NCBI GenBank assembly: GCA_022562935.1
Contig: JADFOI010000024.1
Span: 1-35,894 of the forward strand
Reading direction: 5' to 3'
DNA from: Acidobacteriota bacterium
GTDB lineage: Bacteria > Acidobacteriota > UBA6911 > RPQK01 > JADFOI01
Length of the DNA stretch: 35,894 bases
This document shows, piece by piece, positions 16,497 to 24,614 of this stretch. The notes under the pieces are model-generated. The model searched no databases, was not told the DNA's origin, and saw nothing but the letters and a program-made list of their open reading frames with translations. The translations under genes were made by a program, and so were the position numbers. The stretch's first letter is position 1. Every line of letters starts with the position of its first letter.

Positions 16497-18503
16497 CTAG
16501 GGATCAACACCGCGGAAGACGTTCAGGTGTTCCGCTTGCGAGATCTCTTCGATGATACGGCGTCCGAATACACTATTGCCCTTATCATCAACGGCAGAGC
16601 AGAAGGCGGCGAGACCGAGCTTCCCGGGAGCCACAGCCATGATGCCCCCTGAGACGCCCGATTTAGAGGGTAATCCCACCGAAAAGGCATACTCGCCTGA
16701 CCCGTTATACAGACCGCACGTCGCCATCAGTGTCACCACCTGATTCACCTGGTCGGCAGAAAGGCGAAGTTCAGAGACGGCAGGAGCATCTCCGCGACCA
16801 GCCAGTAACGCGGCAAAGGTTGCCAGGTCGTCACAGCAGACCCTAAGCGAGCAGGCGTAGAAATAGTCGGAAAGAATGGCTTCAACGTAGTCCACCCGCG
16901 ATTGCTCGGAAGGTCTGGGCCGATGCTCGAAGCATCCGCGGTGGAGCAACTCCCAGGTGAGCTTCCGATTTGTTTCTCCGAACTCGGTCTCGGATTGAAA
17001 CACACCCTTGTCCACACTGATATCGTCGTTTTTGCAGGCCTTGCGAACGAAATCGCGGAATTTCTTACGACGCTTCTCGGCACTTTCCTCCGGCAACATC
17101 GAAGCCAGCAGGATCGCACCCGCGTTGATCACCGGATTGAAGGGGACTTGCCTGCGCTCGATCTCCATCCACTTCGGGTCAGCATCGAATGGATCACCCG
17201 TGGGCTCCCGCCCCACCCTGGAAAACACGAATTCAATTCCTCGACGGTGAAGAATATAGGCCAGCAGAAAGGGCACACATACGGCTTGCATGGTGAACCG
17301 GAAATCCGAGTGCAGGCCACCGCCCACGATCACTGCATCAAGGGTAGAGAGACTCACCCCACGGTTCTCGGGCAATACTTTGGCCAGTTCGGGAATGTAG
17401 GAAACCACCTTTCCGGAAGTGGCCTTGAGACCTGTTTGCTCGACCAACTCGTCAAGCGACTCCGCATTGTCATAGGTCTTGAGTGAAAAAGAAATCTGAG
17501 GACGGGATACGATACCCAACTCCTCATCCCTTGAGATTCTCTCCAGGGCGTACAGTCCGAAGCACGAGTTGCCGGACGGATCGAGAGCGGGACCGTAGGT
17601 GGCGATCCCCATCTTACCGGGCACAGCGGTCAGGATACCACCACCCACACCCGACTTGGCGGGGATCCCTATCTTGGAGGCAAAGGTTCCAGATCCGTCA
17701 TACAGGCCGCAGCTCGCCATGAGCGCAATAACCATGGTGACGTGCTCCTCGGACACCTGTCGTTTTCCCGTCTCGGGATCGAGCCCGAGGTTCGCGAGGA
17801 GTGCTCCGAAACAGGCGAGATCAGCGGTCGTCACGGCGATGGAACACTGTTGAAAGTACACGTCCAGAATCCCTTCGATAAACTCAACGGCAGCAACGTC
17901 GCTCTTGTACGAGAAAACCCGACGGTCGTTCATGATCCAGGCAAGGGAACGATTGTTGTGACCCGTTAATTTCTCCGAGCGATAGACGGCTTCGTCGACT
18001 TCGAGGTCCGGATTTCCGCAGACCTTACGACAGAAGTTCAAAAACCCATCGAATTGCTCGCTGGGATTCTTTCCTGGGAACATGGAGCTCACGACGATGG
18101 CTCCGGCGTTGATCATTGGATTCAACGGCAGCTTGCTAGCCACCTGAAAGCGCAAACCCGAGTTGAAAGGTTCCCCCGTTGGCTCCTTGCCCACTCGTGA
18201 GAAGACCTTTCTGGGCCCAATCGACTCGAGAGCGTAAAGCAGTGCGACCGTCTTGGAGATGGACTGGATCGTGAAGGGTGTTTCGCAGGCGCCGGCCGAT
18301 AGTGTGGTTCCGTCAAGATAGCAAATGGAGATGCCTCGGTCATCCGCGTTGGCCCGGCTCAGCTCCGGAATGTAATCGGCAACTCGTCCTTGGGGAGCCT
18401 CGAATTCGGCTTCCTCGAGCAGAAGCTGAAGGGCCGATTCGGTCCCATACTGTGTCAGTTTTGGTGGTTCAGGAAAGCCGGGTTTGACGACGCGTAATTT
18501 CAA
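16497..18503 (-). CDS. Double-domain glutaminase, C-terminal domain catalytically degenerate
   Basis: Glutaminase converts glutamine to glutamate and ammonia with a beta-lactamase-like Ser-x-x-Lys centre. Family members are usually about 310 residues; this protein has 668 and contains two complete copies. Copy 1 (about 20-325) has QSISK (Ser81, Lys84), INAGA (Asn132), Glu177, Asn184, Tyr216, Tyr268 and Lys283 (PAKSG). Copy 2 (about 345-660) aligns throughout (YIPELAK, EPTGDPF, INAGA, SETEFGETN, YACS, CGLYNGSG, PSKSG) but the nucleophile motif reads QAVCV: Ser is Ala406 and Lys is Val409. So copy 1 should be active, copy 2 a pseudoenzyme. No signal peptide, so cytoplasmic. Start is TTG 18503 with TAGGAG seven bases upstream; an in-frame stop lies just before, and no ATG exists near. 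Confidence 0.92.
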   Translation of the reverse strand: MKLRVVKPGFPEPPKLTQYGTESALQLLLEEAEFEAPQGRVADYIPELSRANADDRGISICYLDGTTLSAGACETPFTIQSISKTVALLYALESIGPRKVFSRVGKEPTGEPFNSGLRFQVASKLPLNPMINAGAIVVSSMFPGKNPSEQFDGFLNFCRKVCGNPDLEVDEAVYRSEKLTGHNNRSLAWIMNDRRVFSYKSDVAAVEFIEGILDVYFQQCSIAVTTADLACFGALLANLGLDPETGKRQVSEEHVTMVIALMASCGLYDGSGTFASKIGIPAKSGVGGGILTAVPGKMGIATYGPALDPSGNSCFGLYALERISRDEELGIVSRPQISFSLKTYDNAESLDELVEQTGLKATSGKVVSYIPELAKVLPENRGVSLSTLDAVIVGGGLHSDFRFTMQAVCVPFLLAYILHRRGIEFVFSRVGREPTGDPFDADPKWMEIERRQVPFNPVINAGAILLASMLPEESAEKRRKKFRDFVRKACKNDDISVDKGVFQSETEFGETNRKLTWELLHRGCFEHRPRPSEQSRVDYVEAILSDYFYACSLRVCCDDLATFAALLAGRGDAPAVSELRLSADQVNQVVTLMATCGLYNGSGEYAFSVGLPSKSGVSGGIMAVAPGKLGLAAFCSAVDDKGNSVFGRRIIEEISQAEHLNVFRGVDP

Positions 18504-18678
18504 GAGTCAACTCCTACGGGACTCCAACCAGGAACTTCTCCTTGGCTCTATGTTATACGATACACCATATACCTCTTGGGGGTGAGGCATGAAACGGAGG
18601 CCCCATCTCGATCAACCGAACATGCAGCAAAGAGCACTCAGCCTTTAGATTTGCTCTCCTGAACATTGGTGATTTCTT

Positions 18679-19113
18679 TTAAACCCGGTAGGTATCGGCT
18701 CTCCAGTTTTTGACCGCCTTCTTGATCGCCACTTCGGACAGATTCTCCTCGACGGCTCTCCGGGCCAGGTCAACAAACTCCTGGTCGGAGGCGAAGCGCA
18801 GGCCAATGATCTGGCGGACCGTCAATTTGGGATCCAGCAGCTTTCCAGTCATGACATAGTGACGCAGGTTTTCCTCGGCACGGATGGCCCGGTCCTGGGC
18901 TTTCAAAGGGAACAGACGGGCAATGAAGAACAAAAGCAGCAGGCAAATCATGACCACGACGATCAGAGAGGAGCTGTATTGCCGCTGGTGGTCACCCCAG
19001 GACTGGTAAAGGTTCACGAACGAGCCAATCAGGGTCAGAGCGATGAGCGGGAACAGGATGAAGTGATAGATCGGAACATTGTGTCGATGATTGGCGTAAT
19101 TTTGTGCTTCCAT
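18679..19113 (-). CDS. DUF6526 family membrane protein
   Basis: A 144-residue protein beginning MEAQNYANHRHNVPIYHF, the hallmark of the DUF6526 family. Two membrane segments (FILFPLIALTLIGSFVNLY and SLIVVVMICLLLLFFIARLF) are followed by a cytoplasmic helical domain with LRFASDQEFVDLARRAVEENL and VKNWRADTYRV. Function unknown in the family. Start at 19113 is fixed by AAGGAGGAGG and the family N-terminus; the longer ORF overlaps the methyltransferase. It is last of a three-gene operon with the methyltransferase (26 bases apart) and amidohydrolase. Confidence 0.85.
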   Translation of the reverse strand: MEAQNYANHRHNVPIYHFILFPLIALTLIGSFVNLYQSWGDHQRQYSSSLIVVVMICLLLLFFIARLFPLKAQDRAIRAEENLRHYVMTGKLLDPKLTVRQIIGLRFASDQEFVDLARRAVEENLSEVAIKKAVKNWRADTYRV

Positions 19114-19139
19114 TCGAAACCTCCTCCTTGATACAAAGT

Positions 19140-19913
19140 TTACGTTCGATTCACCCATACGGAAAAAGTGGGCGACCATACGCAGAGCACGTCGTCCTGC
19201 TCTTCCACGCGCCTCAATTCTTCGCACAGGTCCTCAAGCTCCTTGGAATCCAGGATCCCCTTCTCCATCAGGGCAGGACCAATGGCCTCCATGACCATTC
19301 GGTAGGACCGCCTGAGTTCCACGTTAACTCCCGCGATGGTCATCACATCGATATGGGGTAAAGGGCAGCCCAGCCGGCGGAATAGTGAGTACAACTGCCG
19401 ACCGATGAAGGCATTCGCGAACAAGCGGCCATAAATGTTGGGAATCTTCTCATAGGCCCAGCTCTCCGGATAACAGTATTGCTTTGCGCAGTCTGGTTCC
19501 TGAACCGCTACAATTCCACCCGATTTGCAGACCCGCAGCATTTCTGCAAGGACTACCTGAGGATGATCCAGATGATGGAGCAAATAGCGGGCAAAGACGA
19601 AGTCGAAGGTCTGATCTTCAAAGCTTAAGTGGGCTGCATCTCCCTGCTGGAAAGTGATCTTGCCATCTGGACCGGGAACCGATCGGGCCACCTCGATCAG
19701 GCTGGAGTCCTGATCCACCCCGATCAGCTCAACAACATTGTCGAGTTTCCCGGCCAGCTGGCGGGTGGTTTCTCCCATGCCGCAGCCGACATCCAGACAT
19801 CGAGATAGGGAGGGCAAGGGCAGGGACTCCAACAACTGGTCAGTCACCGGTCCCATGATTCTTGCCAGCAGCTTCTGGCGTTCCAGGTTTTGCTCACTGA
19901 TTGCGTAAGCCAT
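19140..19913 (-). CDS. Class I SAM-dependent methyltransferase
   Basis: A 257-residue methyltransferase with motif I LDVGCGMGETT (around 40-50), the ribose-binding acid in LIGVDQDSS, GDAAHLSFEDQTFDFVFARYLLHHLDHP as motifs II-III, and LRVCKSGGIVAVQEPD. It belongs to the UbiE/methyltransferase-11 group by pattern. The variable C-terminal half (PESWAYEKIPNIYGRLF onward) gives no substrate clue. It sits 18 bases after the YtcJ-type amidohydrolase gene and 26 before the DUF6526 gene, so the three are probably co-transcribed. Confidence 0.9.
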   Translation of the reverse strand: MAYAISEQNLERQKLLARIMGPVTDQLLESLPLPSLSRCLDVGCGMGETTRQLAGKLDNVVELIGVDQDSSLIEVARSVPGPDGKITFQQGDAAHLSFEDQTFDFVFARYLLHHLDHPQVVLAEMLRVCKSGGIVAVQEPDCAKQYCYPESWAYEKIPNIYGRLFANAFIGRQLYSLFRRLGCPLPHIDVMTIAGVNVELRRSYRMVMEAIGPALMEKGILDSKELEDLCEELRRVEEQDDVLCVWSPTFSVWVNRT

Positions 19914-19931
19914 AGCTGCCCGGTGGAGGTC

Positions 19932-21713
19932 TTAGCCGCTGGGAAGTGCTTGCTGTGACTGCTCCCTGGAGTAGACGATCTTTCCTCCGATAATCGTCAT
20001 TTCAATGGGAATGTCTTTAATCCCGTCGGGGTCGATGGTGAGAATGTCCTGGCCAAGAACCACCATGTCGGCGAACTTGCCCACCTCGAGGGACCCCTTC
20101 TTCTCTTCATCGAAGTTCATGTAAGCCGTTCCCATGGTGATGGCCCGGATCGCCTCCTCCACACTCACTTTCTCTCCAGGCCCGTAGATCTTTCCATCCC
20201 ATCCCTTCCGCATCACCGCCGACCACAACTCCACCCTGGGGTCGGTGGGAGCTCCATCCGTCCCGTAGCTCATTCGGATTCCACGATTCAAGAATGTCTT
20301 CTGCGGATTGTTGGTCTGCTCCCTCTCCCCCTCCAGAACCTCTACTGCAAAGGGTCCAAGCCAATACATGAAGGCGGGTTGCGAGGCCACGATGATGTCC
20401 AGGTCAGCCATCTTCTGGAGGGTCTCTTCGGGAGGCATGACGGAGACGTGGTGAAGATAGGGACGAGAGTTCTCCCGTGGAGATTCCTTGAGAATCCGTT
20501 CAATCACGTTCACGGCCATCTCCACCGCCGCGTCCCCGATGGTGTGGATCCCGAGCTGCCAGCCCAGCTCATGGGCCCGCTTGGCCACCCGGTATAGGCT
20601 GTCTTCGGGAATTCGCACCAAGCCGTAGAAATCGGGCATTCCCTTCCGCCACCCGGTGGTGTTGTCGTAAGGGACCTTGGTCCAGAAGGTGGGAGCGCTC
20701 AAGCCACCGTCGACGCTCATCTTGACGGCGCCAATCTTGATGCGGTCGTTTCCGAAACCGGTATGGAATCCCAATCCCTCCAGCTCGGCGATGGCTTCCT
20801 GAACGCCCTCCTCCAGATCGTCATGCTCGTCATATCCCGGACTGAGCCGCAACTGGATGGTGACCCGGGGGAATTCCTCACCCCATCGCTCATAGGCCTC
20901 CTGAAAGTATCTCAGATCCCAGGGGCGAAGCCCGGGCACGTTGAAGCTGGAGTAACCCAGGCGGGTAAGTGCCTGGAGTCTACCTCGCAGATTCATCAGG
21001 AGTTCCTCGTCGTCCGGGCGAGGCGGGGATGGAAAATTCCGCGACACAAGCCGTTTGGCCGGGTTCTCGAACAGGTGCCCCGTGGGTTCCCCGGTTTCGT
21101 CCCGGATGATCCAACCGCCGCCCGGATCCAGGGTTGAGCTGGAAATTCCGGCTTGCTTCAGTCCTTCCGAGTTCAACATCATCAGGTGTCCCCGGGTGAG
21201 AGCCACCGGATGGTAGGGGACCCTCTGATCCAACCAGTAGCGATCGGGAGCGATGTCGTTGGGGAAATATGGCCGGGTCAGGCTGGCTCGTATCCACTCA
21301 CTGGTGGGAAGCTCCTCAGCCTTCTCCCGCAGGGCTTTCGACAAAGAGTCCAGAGAGTCAATCTTGCCCCTCCAGTTCTCTGAGCCACTTCCACCGGCAC
21401 CGGTGCCCATGTGAATATGGTTGTCATTGAAGCCTGGAAGAACTGTCTTCCCGCCAAGATCGACCACCCGAGTCTCAGGGGAGGCAAGGCGTCTGATCTG
21501 CTCGCTGCTCCCCACGGCAGTGATCCTTCCCTCTTTCACCGCCAAGGCTTCGACAATGTCGAAGCCTTGGTTGACGGTCACAATCTTGCCGTTGACAAAG
21601 ATGACGTCGGCTGCCTGAGTGTTGTCGACCTGCGCTCCCGTGTAGGGGACACCGATCATGAAGCCGATCGCCGCAATAGCAGCAATGGCAAAGGCATGCA
21701 TCGTTTTGTTCAT
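19932..21713 (-). CDS. Exported YtcJ-type amidohydrolase
   Basis: A 593-residue amidohydrolase-3 protein with signal peptide (HAFAIAAIAAIGFMIGVPYTGAQ), entry domain ADVIFVNGKIVTVNQ, metal motif NHIH, GIHTIGD, YLHHV and YGTDGAP. The C-terminus SLEVGKFADMVVLGQDIL is typical. It is an intact paralogue of the frameshifted gene at 13499-15291, similar along its whole length. The 13499 protein has SDHRPYGP where this one has TDGAPTDP at the metal-loop, so substrates may differ. Strong GAGGAGG Shine-Dalgarno. First gene of the operon with methyltransferase and DUF6526. Confidence 0.92.
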   Translation of the reverse strand: MNKTMHAFAIAAIAAIGFMIGVPYTGAQVDNTQAADVIFVNGKIVTVNQGFDIVEALAVKEGRITAVGSSEQIRRLASPETRVVDLGGKTVLPGFNDNHIHMGTGAGGSGSENWRGKIDSLDSLSKALREKAEELPTSEWIRASLTRPYFPNDIAPDRYWLDQRVPYHPVALTRGHLMMLNSEGLKQAGISSSTLDPGGGWIIRDETGEPTGHLFENPAKRLVSRNFPSPPRPDDEELLMNLRGRLQALTRLGYSSFNVPGLRPWDLRYFQEAYERWGEEFPRVTIQLRLSPGYDEHDDLEEGVQEAIAELEGLGFHTGFGNDRIKIGAVKMSVDGGLSAPTFWTKVPYDNTTGWRKGMPDFYGLVRIPEDSLYRVAKRAHELGWQLGIHTIGDAAVEMAVNVIERILKESPRENSRPYLHHVSVMPPEETLQKMADLDIIVASQPAFMYWLGPFAVEVLEGEREQTNNPQKTFLNRGIRMSYGTDGAPTDPRVELWSAVMRKGWDGKIYGPGEKVSVEEAIRAITMGTAYMNFDEEKKGSLEVGKFADMVVLGQDILTIDPDGIKDIPIEMTIIGGKIVYSREQSQQALPSG

Positions 21714-21837
21714 GTTACCTCCTCGGGGAGTTTCCGCCCCTTTTTGGCCTTTAGTTTTCTCGATCTTAGATCGTTAGGAGCGGGAAGGCAACAGAGAAGA
21801 GAGATCGATAGGGGCGATCCGGTGGCTAGCCACAAGT

Positions 21838-21862
21838 GGCTCGCCCGAACAGTTAGGATGGC
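21838..21862 (-). repeat. Inverted copy of the 25-mer found at 15423-15447
   Basis: The 25 bases match the reverse complement of 15423-15447 at 24 positions; the shared core includes ACTGTTCGGGCGAGCC. Next to it is a palindrome GTGGCTAGCCAC. Both lie in the divergent gap upstream of the amidohydrolase operon. Confidence 0.7.
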
Positions 21863-21870
21863 AAAGGCCT

Positions 21871-21998
21871 CCGGAAAGTGGGAGGCACCTCAGGTGCCGA
21901 ATCCCAGATGTTAGGGAAAACGATGGGGGCCAGTCATCCTGTGCCCATTTCAGGATCGGTTGTCGGATTCGGCACCTGAGGTGCCTCCCACATTCCGG
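21871..21998. repeat. Long inverted repeat, two 34-bp arms around 60 bp
   Basis: Arms at 21871-21904 and 21965-21998 are reverse complements at 33 of 34 positions. Each arm holds its own palindrome GGCACCTCAGGTGCC (or its complement). It could be a MITE-like element or a cruciform. It fills much of the 358-base divergent gap between the genes starting at 21713 and 22072. The same gap holds a short GAGCGC-GAA-GCGCTC hairpin and a GCACGACCGCAC-rich stretch near 22010-22035. Confidence 0.75.
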
Positions 21999-22071
21999 AC
22001 GTGCACGACCGCACCACAGCACGACCGAGCGCGAAGCGCTCTATGCGGGCTATGCGCTATAGTAGCCAACG

Positions 22072-22824
22072 ATGGGTCGGCATTTCTTCAAGCTCGCGCT
22101 TCTGGTTGCTGTGATGATCTTCACCTCAATCCTGCGAGTAGGTGCGGAGCCTCTCGGCCAGGTTGTAGTCCTTCATGGCCTGGGGCGCTCGTCCATGTCG
22201 ATGTGGCTTCTGGCGAACCGACTCACCCAGGCCGGGTTCGAAGTCCATAATCTCGATTACCCCTCGACACAAGCCAGTGTCCAGGAGCTGGTAGGTGTTC
22301 TGAGTAACCAGATCGAGAAGTGCTGTCTCGGTAGCGAAAAGCCTCTGCACTTTGTCACCCACTCGCTGGGGGGAATCCTGGTTCGGGCCTACATTGCCCA
22401 GAAGCGTCCCCACAACCTGGGCCGAGTGGTGATGCTCAGCCCCCCCAATCAAGGAAGCCAACTGGTCGACGAACTTCGCGAAAATCCGCTCTTCCAGTGG
22501 GCCACTGGGCCGGCAGGGCAGGAACTGGGCACCGATCCCTCAAACCTTCCCAGCCGACTAGGCCCGGCCGACTTTGAAGTGGGAATCATCACCGGCAGTC
22601 AAAGCCTCAATCCACTCGCCTCTTGGCTGGTGACGGGAGAGGACGACGGAAAGGTTTCGGTGGAAAGCGCCCAGCTGAAGGGGATGGCCGACTTCCTGGT
22701 GGTACCCAACACTCACACCTTCATCATGAACAGCAGCCAGGTGGCTCAGGAGGTTGTTCACTTCCTGGAACACGGTTCCTTTTCACGGGAGTTTAGGGAC
22801 AGGCCCCCGGAGGCCAGTCCCTAA
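22072..22824 (+). CDS. Secreted lipase-like alpha/beta hydrolase
   Basis: A 250-residue protein with signal peptide (FFKLALLVAVMIFTSILRVGA) and an alpha/beta hydrolase domain. Markers are VVLHGLGRS near the oxyanion hole, nucleophile THSLGG (Ser98), an acid in GEDDGKV and catalytic His in VPNTHTFIM. The pattern (VVLHG, HNLDYPST, THSLGGILVRAYI, VVMLSPPNQGS) is that of small bacterial triacylglycerol lipase/PGAP1-like proteins. ATG 22072 has no good Shine-Dalgarno. The last dozen codons (EFRDRPPEASP) are encoded by a palindrome, so the C-terminus may have been altered by repeat DNA. Confidence 0.82.
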   Translation: MGRHFFKLALLVAVMIFTSILRVGAEPLGQVVVLHGLGRSSMSMWLLANRLTQAGFEVHNLDYPSTQASVQELVGVLSNQIEKCCLGSEKPLHFVTHSLGGILVRAYIAQKRPHNLGRVVMLSPPNQGSQLVDELRENPLFQWATGPAGQELGTDPSNLPSRLGPADFEVGIITGSQSLNPLASWLVTGEDDGKVSVESAQLKGMADFLVVPNTHTFIMNSSQVAQEVVHFLEHGSFSREFRDRPPEASP

Positions 22825-22830
22825 ACTCCC
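22787..22830. terminator. Long hairpin spanning the lipase stop codon
   Basis: Perfect 14-pair stem GGGAGTTTAGGGAC / GTCCCTAAACTCCC with an inner GGCC/GGCC pairing in the loop. It sits between convergent genes ending at 22824 and 22844 and could end transcription in both directions, though no U run follows. Style is REP-like. Confidence 0.55.
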
Positions 22831-22843
22831 ACGGCTATTCGGT

Positions 22844-24355
22844 TTATCGGCTAAAGTGTCGTTCGATGATGCGATCGGCGGCAAAGACCGTAAGGGAGGC
22901 CTGCGGAGTTCCAGATGGCCCGGAGGGCACCCGGGGGATCACGCTCCCATCACAAATGAGCAGATTCTCGACGTCGTGTGATTCGAAATAAGGATTGACC
23001 ACGGAGGTTTCCGGATCCAGCCCGGCTCGACAGGAACCCACCCGATGCTCTCCTCGGGTTTGTGGGGAAATCTTTAGAGCAGGAGGTACAGTGATCCTTC
23101 TGGCCCCCATCCTGTCCAGGATTTCCTGAGCCTTCTCCGTTCCTTCCCGGAATCGTCTCAAGGTTAGAGTGTGGTCCCCGCCATAGAGCAGTTTTCCATC
23201 GGGGTCCATCGCCCAGCGTCCTGAGGGTTTGGTCACCCTCAGGCGCAGGGAGCCGGTGCGAAGAATGCCCTGTTCTCTCATAAACCGCTTGTGCTCGCGG
23301 CCATGGGGAGGGGCCATAGGGTGCCGGGCATCCCGGCTGGGCAAGCCACTGACTCCAAAGTTAGCATGAATCAGAAGCCTTCCTTCTCCATCCGATCGGA
23401 TATCATCCATGATGTGATATCCCACAATACTTCCCAACTTTCCGTCTCCGAGTGGCTCATCAAACAAGGCACTCACCGCGGGACCGAAGGGGTGTCCATC
23501 GATATGTTTTCCGATATTCGGATTCTCCACCACGATGGGATTACCTCGCCATTGGCCGGGACCGTAGCCGGAGCGCATCAACAACAGGGGAGTATTCACA
23601 TAGCCGCCGCACACCAGAATCTTGTCGGCTGAAATCTGGTAGTTTGACCCTTCCGTCCAACACATCAGACCTCGGGCAATGCCCCCTCCCCCTGTTGCAT
23701 CAATCAGGATCTTTTCCACATAGGTGTCGGCAAGAATCTCGACTCCCGCTCTTTCCGCCCGTGGAATGTAGGTCCACAGAGTGCTGGCACGTGAATCGTA
23801 CTTACACATCATGGGAGGGACGCAAAAACCGCAATAAACACAGTTGCGCCGAGCCACCACGGTTCTTTGGGGGGCATATCCCAGCTTGCTGGCCACCTCA
23901 AAGAAAAGCTTGTTCCCCGGGGTATTGATGTCCTCGGGCATGGGATGAACATTGAATTCCCGACGGATCTCATTGACGGCAGGAACGAGGTTGCTCTCGG
24001 TCCAATCCACCCCCGTCTCCTGTTGCCAGTGAAGATAGTCTACAGGAGTAGGAAGGAAGGCCTGGCCGGCCCAGTGCAGGGAGCTTCCACCCACGATCTT
24101 GGCCAGGCTAATATCGTTGTTCCAGAGGTGAGTCTGCTGATGCTGGCCCTCCAGATTGGTGAACATCTGGCGTCGGAGGGCAGAGCCGTAACCGGGTCGA
24201 GCGGCTCCTTTGTAGTAGGGCCCGGCGTCAATGAGGGCAATCGCCAGTGGCTCTCCGTTTCCCGGCTTCACCCCTTTCTCGGCAATCTTGGCCGCCAGGA
24301 TAGGTCCTGAAAAACCGGCACCTACGATGACAAGATCATATCTCTTATCCTGCAC
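22844..24355 (-). CDS. GMC-family FAD oxidoreductase with a four-cysteine cluster
   Basis: A 503-residue flavoprotein: dinucleotide-binding VGAGFSG (11-17), acid in LIDAGP, GGSSLHWAGQ (FAD contact), CGGYVNTPLLLMRSG and C-terminal DGSVIPRVPSGPSG with TPQASLTVFAADRI. These match GMC oxidoreductases (choline/gluconate dehydrogenase-like), which oxidise alcohols. An unusual CX2CX2CX5C cluster, CVYCGFCVPPMMC (172-184), could bind an Fe-S or zinc centre; this is an inference. The active-site His is probably in GEHRVGS. No signal peptide. Start is GTG 24355 with GGGAGGGAG upstream. It follows the efflux operon on the same strand after a 259-base repeat-filled gap, so probably a separate unit. Confidence 0.88.
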   Translation of the reverse strand: MQDKRYDLVIVGAGFSGPILAAKIAEKGVKPGNGEPLAIALIDAGPYYKGAARPGYGSALRRQMFTNLEGQHQQTHLWNNDISLAKIVGGSSLHWAGQAFLPTPVDYLHWQQETGVDWTESNLVPAVNEIRREFNVHPMPEDINTPGNKLFFEVASKLGYAPQRTVVARRNCVYCGFCVPPMMCKYDSRASTLWTYIPRAERAGVEILADTYVEKILIDATGGGGIARGLMCWTEGSNYQISADKILVCGGYVNTPLLLMRSGYGPGQWRGNPIVVENPNIGKHIDGHPFGPAVSALFDEPLGDGKLGSIVGYHIMDDIRSDGEGRLLIHANFGVSGLPSRDARHPMAPPHGREHKRFMREQGILRTGSLRLRVTKPSGRWAMDPDGKLLYGGDHTLTLRRFREGTEKAQEILDRMGARRITVPPALKISPQTRGEHRVGSCRAGLDPETSVVNPYFESHDVENLLICDGSVIPRVPSGPSGTPQASLTVFAADRIIERHFSR

Positions 24356-24433
24356 GGTCCACTTCTCCCTCCCAGGGTTCTGCTTATATCCCCCATCTAG
24401 CGAGCTTAGTGGAATGGTTCGTGAATGGAAAGA

Positions 24434-24613
24434 CGTGCTGTTGTGCGGTCGTGCTGTTGTGCGGATAGTTCGTAGGGGGCAACCGGCGGCTGACCCGAAC
24501 CGAATGAGCTAACAGAGTAACGTACTCAGAACTGTCGGCCAGGGAGAGGATTTGGAACAACAGCTCCCTTTGATCAGCACGACCGCACGAAGGCACGACA
24601 GCGCGCTTCGCGC
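24434..24613. repeat. Modular intergenic repeat (GTGC tandem, inverted copy, GCGCGC hairpin)
   Basis: A 16-base unit CGTGCTGTTGTGCGGT is repeated in tandem (24434-24465). Its core returns inverted at 24578-24591 (CAGCACGACCGCAC). A GCGCGC-TTC-GCGCGC hairpin (about 24601-24615) closes it, touching the stop of the TolC-family gene. This is the content of the gap between the GMC and TolC genes. Confidence 0.65.
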
Positions 24614-24614
24614 G

